Assembly: GCF_000300995.1 (NCBI RefSeq) | Contig: NZ_AMRJ01000013.1 | Span: 1-64,000 of the forward strand | Origin: Alcanivorax hongdengensis A-11-3 | GTDB taxonomy: Bacteria; Pseudomonadota; Gammaproteobacteria; Pseudomonadales; Alcanivoracaceae | Reading direction: 5' to 3' | DNA length: 64,000 nt | Part shown: piece by piece, positions 51,972-60,493 of the stretch | How the letters are laid out: every line of letters begins with the position of its first letter | Position numbering within the stretch: the stretch's first letter is position 1 | Translations under genes and position numbers: made by a program | The notes under the pieces: generated by a model | What the model saw: only the letters and a program-made list of their open reading frames with translations | Told to the model about the DNA's origin: nothing | Databases searched by the model: none

Positions 51972-52186
51972 CCTCATCTTTCGCCGCCAGTCGGCTGCCA
52001 TTGGAGCGAACTCCCATATCATGACAGTCTACCTACGATGTTCGCTTAACACTTGCTTTCTGGAATGCCCCGCTCCCGTTTACAGGAGCCAAGCTTGCGG
52101 AATCCGCCAGCCCCCTGACTGGGAAAGTCGGCAATAACACAGAAAATCAACCCAATACTGCAAAAAGGATCTCTCCCATAACGGAC

Positions 52187-52210
52187 AAGGCCCCCTTAAA
52201 AGGGGGCCTT
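52187..52210 (-). terminator. hairpin terminator after pilA
   Basis: An 11-bp stem AAGGCCCCCTT / AAGGGGGCCTT lies 47 bases downstream of the pilA stop. The T-run on the minus strand is weak, so termination may be partial. Confidence 0.7.
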
Positions 52211-52257
52211 GCATGGCAATCCTAGCTCACGGAAAACCCGCAAGGATTAACTAACCA

Positions 52258-52734
52258 TTACGGACGACAAGCAGTCGGCAGATACTTGGAGGGAACGTCA
52301 GTAGCGTCAGCACCAACAACTGTGGTGCTACTACTCGGTGCAGCTCCATAACCACATACCCATGCAATGTCCCCATTTGCAGAAGTCGCAGGACGAATAG
52401 TCAGGATTTTACCAGCAAGATTTGCAGCATTAGCCTTGTTGCCATAGGTCACAGTCAACACACCGCCAGCAGAAGTGATGCTCGATACATAGGAGCCTTC
52501 TACAGTGTTAGTAATTCCCAAAGCAGCGTTATCAGCCGGCCATGCACCACGATCAGAATAATATTCGGCAATGCTGGTTTTCAAACCATCAGCAAGCGTC
52601 GGGCCTTCTGACGCTTGAGAGCGAATGGTGTAGTCTTGGTAAGCAGGAATAGCAACAGCCGCCAGAATACCGATAATGGCAACCACGATCATCAGTTCGA
52701 TAAGGGTGAAACCCTGTTGCATTTGCTTCTTCAT
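52258..52734 (-). CDS. pilA: type IVa pilin
   Basis: This 158-residue protein has the classic prepilin start MKKQMQQG / [20 protein letters not shown]. PilD cuts after the Gly, Phe1 is methylated and Glu5 is present. The mature chain has a long hydrophobic helix and a C-terminal Cys pair (WVCGYG ... PTACRP) that forms the disulfide-bonded region. It is the major subunit of the type IV pilus fibre. GGAGA lies before ATG 52734; the frame is open upstream, but those residues are not prepilin. It diverges from pilB. Confidence 0.95.
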   Translation of the reverse strand: MKKQMQQGFTLIELMIVVAIIGILAAVAIPAYQDYTIRSQASEGPTLADGLKTSIAEYYSDRGAWPADNAALGITNTVEGSYVSSITSAGGVLTVTYGNKANAANLAGKILTIRPATSANGDIAWVCGYGAAPSSSTTVVGADATDVPSKYLPTACRP

Positions 52735-52802
52735 ATTTTCTCTCCAAACCATTGGCAAATTTTGCTGGAGCCCACCCCCGGCGAGCTTCTGGCCCTGACT
52801 AA

Positions 52803-52818
52803 TGCACAGAGCGGGCCA
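52803..52818 (-). promoter_or_regulatory. sigma-54-type promoter of pilA
   Basis: On the minus strand TGGCCCGCTCTGTGCA matches the sigma-54 consensus TGGCACG-N4-TTGCA, with the GG and GC pairs at the required 12-base distance. Start of transcription would lie about 60 bases before the pilA ATG. Known pilA genes of Pseudomonas use sigma-54 with PilR. Confidence 0.7.
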
Positions 52819-52909
52819 ACTTTTTACCAACACAGCCAAACCGCCGTCTGGTCTGCATATGGCACTTTACGCTTAGCCCCATAGAACCCTATCGTCACTC
52901 ACGACCAGT

Positions 52910-52975
52910 GACACAAAGCGTCAGCCAGTGACACTTTTGGGCGACCGCAAAGCAAAAACTGACAACTCGCGACAC
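52910..52975 (-). promoter_or_regulatory. possible PilR binding sites
   Basis: Three GTGTC motifs on the minus strand (52914-52910, 52934-52930, 52975-52971) lie about 115-180 bases upstream of the inferred pilA start. PilR of P. aeruginosa binds (C/G)TGTC motifs. The motif is short, so chance occurrence is possible. Confidence 0.4.
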
Positions 52976-53130
52976 CCGTATTGCATCAACAAACAAGAAT
53001 AAGCCTCAGCTTTACCCGACAACGGCCTGATTTTGCGACATTCGGCCTTCCCAGCTCCGCCATCAACCGGTATGTTAAGAATAAAGTGTTGGGCAAACCG
53101 ACCACTCTAAGCAATAACAAGCAGGTTGCC

Positions 53131-54840
53131 ATGACTACCCAAACCGCCTCTCTCAGTGGCTTGCCTCGCCGCCTGGTTCAGGATGGACTTTTATCCCCGG
53201 AAGGCGCTCAGCAGGCCCTACAGACAGCTCGACAGGAAAAGACCAGCCTGGTTTTTCAGTTGGTCAATACGGCCAAGGTGCCAGCCAAAGCCGTAGCCAG
53301 TGCGGTAGCGGAAGAGTTTGGCGACCCGATACTGGATCTCAATGCTTTCCAGCGAGATAGCCTGGTTAAGGATATTGTCGACCCCAAGCTGATCACCAAG
53401 CACCATGTTCTCCCCCTGTTTCGTCGAGGAAGCCGGCTATTCATCGCCGTTTCCGACCCCACCAATTTGTCCGCCCTGGAGGAGATACGGTTCAACACAG
53501 GATTGAACATTGAAACGGTGGTGGTCGAGGAAGACAAACTGGTTCAGTGGATAGCACATCAGGAATCCGAAGCTGAAGACAGTGCCTTTGATGATCTGGA
53601 CGACGACCTGGACGATCTGGACGTCAGCGCCGCGGAAGAAAACAAAACTGACGAAACCAAATCCGGCGCCGACGACGCCCCCATTGTCCGCTTCGTTAAC
53701 AAGCTGCTGCTTGATGCCATCAAGGGCGGCGCGTCAGACCTTCATTTCGAGCCCTACGAAAAGAGTTACCGGGTTCGCTTTCGCCAGGATGGCATTCTAC
53801 AAAGTGTAAGCAAACCGCCGGTCAATATCGCCAGCAAACTTTCCGCACGGTTAAAGGTCATGGCACGGCTGGACATTTCCGAACGCCGGGTTCCCCAGGA
53901 TGGGCGCATCAAGCTGAAAATCTCCAAAACTCGTGCCATCGATTTCCGCGTTAACACCTGCCCTACACTGTTTGGCGAAAAGATCGTGCTACGGATTCTT
54001 GACCCGGAATCCGCCAAGATGGGTATTGAAGCGCTGGGCTATGAAGATATTCAAAAGCAGATGTACCTGGACGCGCTACACAAGCCACAGGGCATGATTC
54101 TGGTTACCGGCCCCACGGGCTCGGGTAAAACCGTTTCACTCTATACCGGTGTCAACATTCTCAACACCCCGGAGCGAAACATCTCCACTGCGGAAGACCC
54201 GGTGGAAATCAACCTGGAAGGCATCAACCAGGTCAATGTGAACCCCAAGCAGGGCATGGATTTCTCCTCCGCCCTACGCGCCTTTCTGCGTCAGGATCCG
54301 GATGTCATTCTGGTGGGGGAGATTCGGGACCTGGAAACCGCCAGTATTGCAGTGAAAGCCGCTCAAACCGGTCATATGGTGCTTTCGACCCTCCATACAA
54401 ACAGTGCCCCGGAGACCCTGACCCGGCTACGAAATATGGGGGTGCCGTCTTTCAATATTGCTACCTCCGTTGTCTTGATTATCGCACAGCGGCTCGCCCG
54501 GCGACTTTGTGAGCATTGCAAAACGGAAATGGACATCCCTAAACAATCGTTACTTGAGATGGGCTTCACTGAAGAAGATGTGGCAACCGGATTTACTGTC
54601 TATGGCCCTGAGGGATGTGACAAGTGCAAAGGGGGCTACAAGGGGCGTGTCGGGGTCTACGAAGTGGTCAAGATCACTGACGGCATCGCCCGAATCATCA
54701 TGGAGGAAGGTAACTCCATCCAGATCGCTGATCAGTGCCGCAAAGAGGGATTCAATGACCTGCATCGCTCCGGCCTGGTCAAAGTCATGCAAGGTGTGAC
54801 AAGTCTGGAAGAAATCAACCGTGTCACCAGCGGGCATTAA
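53131..54840 (+). CDS. pilB: type IV pilus assembly ATPase PilB
   Basis: This 569-residue hexameric ATPase powers pilus extension from the inner membrane. It has an N-terminal PilB/GspE domain (MshEN-type), an acidic linker (EDSAFDDLDDDLDD), Walker A GPTGSGKT (residues 327-334), the Walker B region PDVILVGEIRD, and a Cys-rich zinc site (CEHCKTEM ... CDKCKGG). I start at ATG 53131; the frame continues to 52981 but the added part is not PilB-like. pilC begins two bases after its stop. Confidence 0.95.
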   Translation: MTTQTASLSGLPRRLVQDGLLSPEGAQQALQTARQEKTSLVFQLVNTAKVPAKAVASAVAEEFGDPILDLNAFQRDSLVKDIVDPKLITKHHVLPLFRRGSRLFIAVSDPTNLSALEEIRFNTGLNIETVVVEEDKLVQWIAHQESEAEDSAFDDLDDDLDDLDVSAAEENKTDETKSGADDAPIVRFVNKLLLDAIKGGASDLHFEPYEKSYRVRFRQDGILQSVSKPPVNIASKLSARLKVMARLDISERRVPQDGRIKLKISKTRAIDFRVNTCPTLFGEKIVLRILDPESAKMGIEALGYEDIQKQMYLDALHKPQGMILVTGPTGSGKTVSLYTGVNILNTPERNISTAEDPVEINLEGINQVNVNPKQGMDFSSALRAFLRQDPDVILVGEIRDLETASIAVKAAQTGHMVLSTLHTNSAPETLTRLRNMGVPSFNIATSVVLIIAQRLARRLCEHCKTEMDIPKQSLLEMGFTEEDVATGFTVYGPEGCDKCKGGYKGRVGVYEVVKITDGIARIIMEEGNSIQIADQCRKEGFNDLHRSGLVKVMQGVTSLEEINRVTSGH

Positions 54841-54842
54841 CT

Positions 54843-56066
54843 ATGGCTAAAGCAGCAACACAACAAAAAAGTGCCACCTTTGTTTACGAAGGCGTAGACC
54901 GTCGCGGCGTAAAGGTAAAGGGGGAAGTGAGCGGCAAAGGGCCGGCTCTGGTTCGTGCCGAACTTCGCAAGCAGGGCATCAATGCCAAGAAGGTGGTAAA
55001 GAAGCGCGAGATCAACATTGGCGGCAAGAAGAAGATCAAGCCAATGGACATTGCCATCTTTACTCGCCAGATGGCCACCATGATGAAGGCCGGCGTCCCC
55101 CTCGTACAGGCTTTTGAAATTGTTGCTGACGGGCTGGACAACCCATCCATGAAAGACCTAGTACTAAAGCTCAAGGTGGAAGTGGAAGGAGGTAACAATT
55201 TTGCCGGCGCCCTCAAGAAGCATCCTCTCTATTTTGATGATCTCTATTGCAGTCTGATTGACGCAGGGGAGCAGTCTGGAGCCCTGGAAACCATGCTGGA
55301 TCGAGTGGCACTGTACAAAGAGAAAAGTGAAGCCCTGAAGCAAAAAATCAAGAAAGCATTAAAGTACCCAATTACCGTTATTATTGTCGCGGCGATTGTA
55401 ACCGCAATCCTCTTGCTCAAGGTAGTCCCGGTATTTGAAGATCTATTCAAGGGTTTTGGCGCAGAGCTCCCCGCCTTTACACAATTTGTTATAGGTCTTT
55501 CAAACTCACTGCAAAACAACTTTCTGTATATATTAGCAGGCATCATTGTATTAGGCGTCGGACTATCTGAAGCAAGGAGACGTTCCGAAGCATTCAGAGA
55601 TACACTCGACAGGCTAATGCTAAGGTTACCCCTTGTGGGTGATCTAACATTTAAAGCGACAGTAGCGCGCTATGCACGGACTCTTGCCACCACTTTTGCA
55701 GCTGGCGTCCCATTGGTTGAAGCACTTGACGCTTGCGCGGGTGCAACCGGCAATGTGGTTTATCGCAGAGCGGTTCTGCGTATCAAGGAAGATGTATCCA
55801 CAGGTCAGCAACTGCAATTTGCCATGCGGGCAACGGGTGTTTTTCCTGCCATGGCACTCCAGATGACCGCCATTGGCGAAGAATCCGGTGCCCTTGATGC
55901 CATGCTGGAAAAAGTGGCTATCTATTACGAAGATGAGGTCGACAACGCCGTGGACGGCCTTACCAGTATGATGGAGCCGCTTATCATGAGTGTACTTGGC
56001 GTATTGATTGGCGGTCTGATCGTTGCCATGTATCTGCCAATCTTCCAGCTGGGAAGCGTCGTTTAG
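54843..56066 (+). CDS. pilC: type IV pilus inner-membrane platform protein PilC
   Basis: This 407-residue protein has two T2SSF domains (about 70-195 and 275-395) and three membrane helices, with FTRQMATMMKAGVPLVQAF and the later repeat (RYARTLATTFAAGVPLVEAL). It is the platform that PilB turns to add pilin. It begins two bases after pilB and ends one base before the pilD start, so pilBCD form one operon. Confidence 0.95.
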   Translation: MAKAATQQKSATFVYEGVDRRGVKVKGEVSGKGPALVRAELRKQGINAKKVVKKREINIGGKKKIKPMDIAIFTRQMATMMKAGVPLVQAFEIVADGLDNPSMKDLVLKLKVEVEGGNNFAGALKKHPLYFDDLYCSLIDAGEQSGALETMLDRVALYKEKSEALKQKIKKALKYPITVIIVAAIVTAILLLKVVPVFEDLFKGFGAELPAFTQFVIGLSNSLQNNFLYILAGIIVLGVGLSEARRRSEAFRDTLDRLMLRLPLVGDLTFKATVARYARTLATTFAAGVPLVEALDACAGATGNVVYRRAVLRIKEDVSTGQQLQFAMRATGVFPAMALQMTAIGEESGALDAMLEKVAIYYEDEVDNAVDGLTSMMEPLIMSVLGVLIGGLIVAMYLPIFQLGSVV

Positions 56067-56067
56067 C

Positions 56068-56946
56068 ATGCAACCTTTTTTCCCCGATGTTTTGTCACAG
56101 CCGGCGGTACTTGTCTCTGTCATAACAATTCTGGGTTTATTAGTAGGCAGCTTCCTCAATGTGGTAGTCCATCGCCTGCCCTTGATGATGGAGCGCGCCT
56201 GGAAACAGGAAGCCCGTGAATTACTGGAGCTTGAGAGCACCGAAGCGCTTACGGTATTCAACCTGGTTGTACCCCGCTCGCGCTGCCCGCACTGTGACCA
56301 CCAGATTCGTTCCTGGGAGAACATCCCCGTGGTCAGCTGGCTGGCGCTGCGTGGCAAGTGCAGCCACTGCAAGAACCCGATCAGCAAGCGCTACCCGACG
56401 GTTGAAATCATCAGTGGCATACTGTCCGGCCTGTGCGCCTGGCATTTCGGTTATGGGCCATGGCTGGCCTTTACACTGTTTGCTACCTGGATCCTGCTGG
56501 CGGCAGCGTTGATCGACTTCGACACCTCACTGCTCCCCGATAGCCTGAATTATCTTCTGCTGTGGGCAGGCCTGCTGGCAGCGGTCATCGGCATCTCCCC
56601 CGTTGGCCTACAGGATGCCGTGATCGGTGCCATGGCCGGTTATCTATCACTATGGAGCATCTACTGGCTGTTCAAGCTGCTGACCGGCAAGGAAGGCATG
56701 GGCTATGGCGATTTCAAACTGCTTGCCGCCCTGGGCGCCTGGGTGGGCTGGCAGTATCTCCCCTTGATCATCCTGCTATCGTCGGTGGTTGGTCTGGTGT
56801 TTGCCATCATCATGATGGTTAGTGGCAGCGTAAAGCGCGACCAGGGCATCCCCTTTGGCCCCTATCTGGCCACCGCTGGCTGGATTGCCCTTCTCTGGGG
56901 GGAAACCATCGTCAGTTCCTATCTGGGGCTGTTTAAGCTCAGTTGA
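56068..56946 (+). CDS. pilD: prepilin leader peptidase / N-methyltransferase
   Basis: This 292-residue membrane enzyme cuts prepilin leaders after Gly and methylates the new N-terminal Phe. It has the N-terminal zinc pairs (CPHCDHQ, CSHCKN), a helix-rich body and the two aspartates of the peptidase site: IDFDTSLLPD and GYGDFKLLAALG. I start at ATG 56068, directly after the pilC stop; an alternative upstream start overlaps pilC. Its substrate PilA is encoded on the other strand nearby. Confidence 0.95.
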   Translation: MQPFFPDVLSQPAVLVSVITILGLLVGSFLNVVVHRLPLMMERAWKQEARELLELESTEALTVFNLVVPRSRCPHCDHQIRSWENIPVVSWLALRGKCSHCKNPISKRYPTVEIISGILSGLCAWHFGYGPWLAFTLFATWILLAAALIDFDTSLLPDSLNYLLLWAGLLAAVIGISPVGLQDAVIGAMAGYLSLWSIYWLFKLLTGKEGMGYGDFKLLAALGAWVGWQYLPLIILLSSVVGLVFAIIMMVSGSVKRDQGIPFGPYLATAGWIALLWGETIVSSYLGLFKLS

Positions 56947-57035
56947 CCGTGGACAATTGATAATTGACAGCCAAAAGCAAAACCTAACTTGGACGGGTTT
57001 GAGCTTTCGCTGTCAACTATTCACTATCAACGGTC
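56945..57035. repeat. imperfect palindromic element between pilD and coaE
   Basis: The left arm 56945-56970 (GACCGTGGACAATTGATAAT..) and the reverse complement of 57010-57035 agree at 20 of 26 positions. The 39 bases between them contain AAAACC and GGGTTT. The whole 91-base unit could fold into one long hairpin, resembling a decayed small mobile palindrome. Confidence 0.6.
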
Positions 57036-57092
57036 AGCACTTCCCCCAATAGGCTATGGCATCAAAGCCTGTGTTGAATTCGGAGTTCCTTC

Positions 57093-57686
57093 ATGTACGT
57101 AGTAGGCCTGACCGGCGGCATTGGCAGCGGCAAGACCGCCGCCACGGATTATCTGGCCCAGCAGGGCATTACCATTGTCGATGCGGACCTGGCGTCCCGG
57201 GTGGTGGTAGAGCCGGGCCAGCCGGCGCTGGCCGCCATCGCCGATCATTTCGGCAAAGGCGTGATCGCCGAAGATGGCTCGCTGGACCGGCGCGCATTAC
57301 GCGAGATCGTATTCGCCGATGCCGACGCACTGAAAGTGCTGGAGGGCATTACCCACCCGGCCATCGGCGATGAGCTGCACCGCCAGATTCGGGCCAGTCA
57401 CTCCCCCTACACTATTCTGGTATCGCCGCTACTGCTGGAAACCAGTCAGAAGGATCTGGTCGATCGCATCCTGGTCATTGATGCCCCCGCCACATTACAG
57501 GTGGAGCGAACCATGGCCCGAGATCACGTGCCGGAAGCCCAGGTGGCCGCAATCATGAAAGCCCAGATGCAACGGGATAGGCGTCTGGACCAGGCGGATG
57601 ATGTGGTGGAAAACCACGGCAGTCTGGAGCAGTTTCACCAGCAACTGGATCGTCTGCATCGCTTTTATCTGGAGCAGGCACAATGA
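57093..57686 (+). CDS. coaE: dephospho-CoA kinase
   Basis: This 197-residue enzyme makes the last step of CoA synthesis, phosphorylating dephospho-CoA with ATP. It starts [21 protein letters not shown] (P-loop GGIGSGKT) and has DADLASRVV (substrate-binding Asp), HPAIGDEL and the adenine-recognition RTMARD region. Its TGA overlaps the ATG of yacG, the usual pair. Confidence 0.95.
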   Translation: MYVVGLTGGIGSGKTAATDYLAQQGITIVDADLASRVVVEPGQPALAAIADHFGKGVIAEDGSLDRRALREIVFADADALKVLEGITHPAIGDELHRQIRASHSPYTILVSPLLLETSQKDLVDRILVIDAPATLQVERTMARDHVPEAQVAAIMKAQMQRDRRLDQADDVVENHGSLEQFHQQLDRLHRFYLEQAQ

Positions 57687-57871
57687 GCAACGACAAGCCA
57701 ACCCGAACCTACCCCTGCCCACAATGTCGCACGCTGACGCGATGGGACAACAACCCCTGGCGCCCGTTCTGCAGTGAACGCTGCAAACTGATTGATCTGG
57801 GCGACTGGGCCTCGGAGCGACATGCCATTCCCGGCGACCCGGAAGCGCCCGGCGACGATTTTCAGGACTAG
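57683..57871 (+). CDS. yacG: DNA gyrase inhibitor YacG (zinc protein)
   Basis: This 62-residue protein has the YacG zinc pattern CPQC ... CSERC and [18 protein letters not shown]. YacG binds GyrB and can inhibit gyrase. It overlaps coaE by four bases, as in other gammaproteobacteria. The C-terminal tail is acidic ([11 protein letters not shown]). Confidence 0.93.
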   Translation: MSNDKPTRTYPCPQCRTLTRWDNNPWRPFCSERCKLIDLGDWASERHAIPGDPEAPGDDFQD

Positions 57872-57874
57872 CGA

Positions 57875-58807
57875 CTAAGACCAGAATGCGCGGATGCCGG
57901 CCACGCCCACGGCCCCGTGTTCACGGGCCAGGGGCAGATGATCCGGCGTCAACCCACCCAGCGCGAAACAGGCCAGCGGCTGGCCAATCATCAGGGCAGC
58001 GGCCTGTGGCCAACCCAGTGGAGAGGCGCCGGGATGGCTGGGCGTTTTCTCTACCGGTGACACCATCGCCATATCCAGCGATAGCGAGACTATCTTTTCC
58101 ATTTCCGCCCGGTCATGGCAGGCAGCAGAGACTACCCCGGCAAAATCCGGACGTTGGTCACAGCCCGCCAGCACCGCTGCGGGCAGATGCAACCCAAAGG
58201 CGCCCTCCTGTTGGGCAATCGCGGCATCCTCTTCGCTTACCATGCGCAGCCAGAACCGGATGCCATGATAACGACAACAAGACGCAATCTCGGGCAAGGC
58301 CTCATGCTGGCTCCAGTGACGAAGATAAATACCGGTTTGGGTGGCATCCAGCTCACCGATGGCCTGCAATAACGACGTCAGTGACTGGTCCGGCGGCGCA
58401 ATCGCCAGCGAAGGCGGCAGTGTCAGGGCCGTCACCACCGGCCGATTGGCCGCGGGAAAAGACAGCCCGGGTAATTCGCTGTTTTCAAACCAGGCCACAG
58501 GCTGCCCTTCCCTGCCATGGGGCTCACCCTGCCAGGCGAACACTTCACGAAAATGCAGTGTTACGTGCAGGTCTGAATACTGGTGGACGATGGTCATGAA
58601 CGGGGCGGATTCTGATTGCTCCATGGCCAGTTCTTCATGCAGCTCGCGGGCCAGGGCGGCAGCCAGGGACTCGCCTGGCTCTACCTTGCCACCGGGGAAT
58701 TCCCAGTGACCGCCCTGATGCTTGTCATCCGGGCGCTTGCCAAGACAAATGCGACCGTCCTTACCACGGATAATGGCGGCAACGACAATGATGGCGGGTG
58801 TAGTCAT
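57875..58807 (-). CDS. Nudix (MutT-like) protein fused to a ThiE-like domain
   Basis: This 310-residue protein has a Nudix hydrolase domain (about 1-130) with the box GGKVEPGESLAAALARELHEEL, and a C-terminal domain (about 140-310) resembling a thiamine-phosphate-synthase (ThiE) TIM barrel (GAFGLHLPAAVL, CFALGGLTPDHLP). MutT removes oxidised 8-oxo-dGTP from the nucleotide pool, and the fusion is known in Pseudomonas relatives of MutT. The role of the ThiE part is not known to me. It is convergent with yacG, four bases apart. Confidence 0.85.
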   Translation of the reverse strand: MTTPAIIVVAAIIRGKDGRICLGKRPDDKHQGGHWEFPGGKVEPGESLAAALARELHEELAMEQSESAPFMTIVHQYSDLHVTLHFREVFAWQGEPHGREGQPVAWFENSELPGLSFPAANRPVVTALTLPPSLAIAPPDQSLTSLLQAIGELDATQTGIYLRHWSQHEALPEIASCCRYHGIRFWLRMVSEEDAAIAQQEGAFGLHLPAAVLAGCDQRPDFAGVVSAACHDRAEMEKIVSLSLDMAMVSPVEKTPSHPGASPLGWPQAAALMIGQPLACFALGGLTPDHLPLAREHGAVGVAGIRAFWS

Positions 58808-58928
58808 ATCACAACGCCTTTCGTAGGGCGGAAATTTGCAAAGAAAATCTCCGCCATGAAACGCCTGACCGGCGGAGATCGGCTACGCCGATTTCCGCCC
58901 TGCGCTTGTTCAGCCTGAATCACCTGGG

Positions 58929-58948
58929 TTCGCTTGCAAGCAAGCGCC
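58929..58948. repeat. GTAGGAGC-family REP fragment
   Basis: TTCGCTTGCAAGCAAGCGCC, inverted with respect to the copy at 50705, lies between the Nudix gene start and the argJ stop. Confidence 0.65.
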
Positions 58949-58972
58949 AGCACGCGTTTATGTTGCGTTTAA

Positions 58973-60175
58973 TTAGGTGCGGTATTCGGCATTGATCTTC
59001 ACATAGTCGTAGCTGAAGTCACAGGTCCACACCGTACATTGCCCATCACCGGCGCCCAGATCCGCACGAATAAGGATGTCTTGCTGTGCCATTACAGCCG
59101 CACCCTGTGCTTCCTGGTAGCCGTCAGCCACTCCGCCGTTTTCCACCAGAGCCACCTGATCCAGCCAGACGTTGACCCGGCTTACATCCAACTCGGCAAT
59201 GGGGGCTCGACCAATGGCGGCCAGAATTCGCCCCCAGTTCGGATCGGAAGCAAAAAGGGCGGTTTTCACCAGGGGTGAATGGGCAATGGTCTCCGCCACC
59301 ACGCGAGCATCCGCGTCGCCGGCCGCCCCCTGCACCTGGATTTCCACAAACTTGGTCGCCCCTTCGCCATCGCGCACCAGCGCCTGGGCAAGCTCCACGA
59401 ACACGTCCTCCAGCGCCTGGTAGAGCAGCGCATTCTGCTCGGTCAGTTCGGTGATCTCTGCCATCTCTGCCTGGGCGGTACTTACCAGCATGCAGGCATC
59501 ATTGGTAGACGTATCGCCATCCACGGTGACGCGGTTGAAGGAGCAATCAGCAAGAGCTTTCACCCAACGGTCCAGCAATGGCTGGGCAATGGGCGCATCG
59601 GTGGCGATAAAGCCCAGCATGGTGGCCATGTTCGGCTTGATCATGCCCGAGCCCTTGGCCATGCCGGTGACAGTAATCGGCACGCCATTGAGCTCCACCC
59701 GGCGACTGGTCACCTTGGGGCGGGTATCGGTGGTCATGATGCCTTCAGCCGCATTGCCCCACTGGTGGCCATCCAGTGCCGCAAGCGCCTTCGGCAGGCC
59801 CCGCTCAAAGGCAGTCAGCGGGAACTGTTCGCCGATAACGCCGGTGGAAAACGGCAGAATCTCGGCGGCCTCACAGCCAGCCTCCGCGGCCAGCAGATCA
59901 CAGGTCGCCAGACAGTTGGCCATGCCCTTTTCACCGGTACCGGCATTGGCATAGCCGGTGTTGATCATCAGAAAACGGGGACGCGCCTTGCCCAGATGAG
60001 CCCTGGCAACCTGCACCGGCGCCGCACAAAAACGGTTAAGCGTGAAAACGCCACTGACGCGACTGCCCGGCGCCAGCTCCAGCACCACCAGGTCCTTGCG
60101 ATTGGCCTTCTTGATACCCGCTTCCACGGCGGCAAGCCGCACGCCGGGAACCGGCAACCACTCTGTCTGTGTCAT
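58973..60175 (-). CDS. argJ: glutamate N-acetyltransferase / amino-acid acetyltransferase
   Basis: This 400-residue enzyme passes the acetyl group between ornithine and glutamate in cyclic arginine synthesis. The precursor self-cleaves before Thr185 in KPNMATMLGF, and DGDTSTNDACM follows. I start at ATG 60175, after AAGGAAAAG; the longer frame to 60217 is unlikely. In bifunctional forms it also makes N-acetylglutamate from acetyl-CoA, which cannot be told from sequence. Confidence 0.95.
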   Translation of the reverse strand: MTQTEWLPVPGVRLAAVEAGIKKANRKDLVVLELAPGSRVSGVFTLNRFCAAPVQVARAHLGKARPRFLMINTGYANAGTGEKGMANCLATCDLLAAEAGCEAAEILPFSTGVIGEQFPLTAFERGLPKALAALDGHQWGNAAEGIMTTDTRPKVTSRRVELNGVPITVTGMAKGSGMIKPNMATMLGFIATDAPIAQPLLDRWVKALADCSFNRVTVDGDTSTNDACMLVSTAQAEMAEITELTEQNALLYQALEDVFVELAQALVRDGEGATKFVEIQVQGAAGDADARVVAETIAHSPLVKTALFASDPNWGRILAAIGRAPIAELDVSRVNVWLDQVALVENGGVADGYQEAQGAAVMAQQDILIRADLGAGDGQCTVWTCDFSYDYVKINAEYRT

Positions 60176-60200
60176 ATCTTTTCCTTTGCAACAACGACGC

Positions 60201-60222
60201 GGGAGCTTGCCTTGCAAGCGAA
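60201..60222. repeat. GTAGGAGC-family REP fragment upstream of argJ
   Basis: GGGAGCTTGCCTTGCAAGCG (60201-60220, continuing AA) has the family stem with a one-base insertion. It lies 25 bases upstream of the argJ start, inside the leader. Confidence 0.6.
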
Positions 60223-60238
60223 AGGCCGGCTTTTGCCG

Positions 60239-60436
60239 TAATGCTGTTCACTTAAGCTTTTAAGCCCCTCTCCCCTTGCGGGAGAGGGGTTGGGGAGAGG
60301 GGGACGTGACAGCCAGATCAATGGTAAGTCATTGAAATTTGCACGCACCCTCTCCCTGTCCCTCTCCCGCAAGGGGAGAGGGGACCTGCCTGAAAAGGGT
60401 TGAGCCAGATTTGCACCGCTTAAGTGAACAGCATTA
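60239..60436. repeat. CCCTCTCCC doublet with perfect 19-bp terminal inverted repeats
   Basis: TAATGCTGTTCACTTAAGC (60239-60257) and its exact reverse complement (60418-60436) bound a 198-base unit. Inside are two oppositely oriented family copies (60265-60301 with tail to the right, 60347-60384 with tail to the left). Outside the arms, both sides carry GGCTTTTGCC-type sequence (60227-60236 and 60438-60447). It has the form of a small non-autonomous mobile element with a REP core. Confidence 0.85.
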
Positions 60437-60493
60437 GGCTTTTGCCGGCCTTGTCTCACTCTTTACGCTTTCGCGGGCAGCCCCGCTTCACTA

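Larger units (their letters stand above)
51656..52186. other. repeat-rich intergenic region between nadC and pilA, no gene
   Basis: No gene is supported. It holds the variant REP doublet at 51721-51775 and a further single REP at 51949-51971. The remainder shows nothing I can assign. Confidence 0.6.

Noticed and set aside
52860..52875. Sigma-54 promoter on the + strand for pilB (TGGCAC at about 52859)
   Set aside because: The GG-to-GC distance is two bases too short for sigma-54; only the minus-strand pilA site fits.
41812..60384. CRISPR array suggested by repeated palindromes
   Set aside because: The repeats are dispersed and irregularly spaced, and no cas genes are present; they fit REP-type elements.
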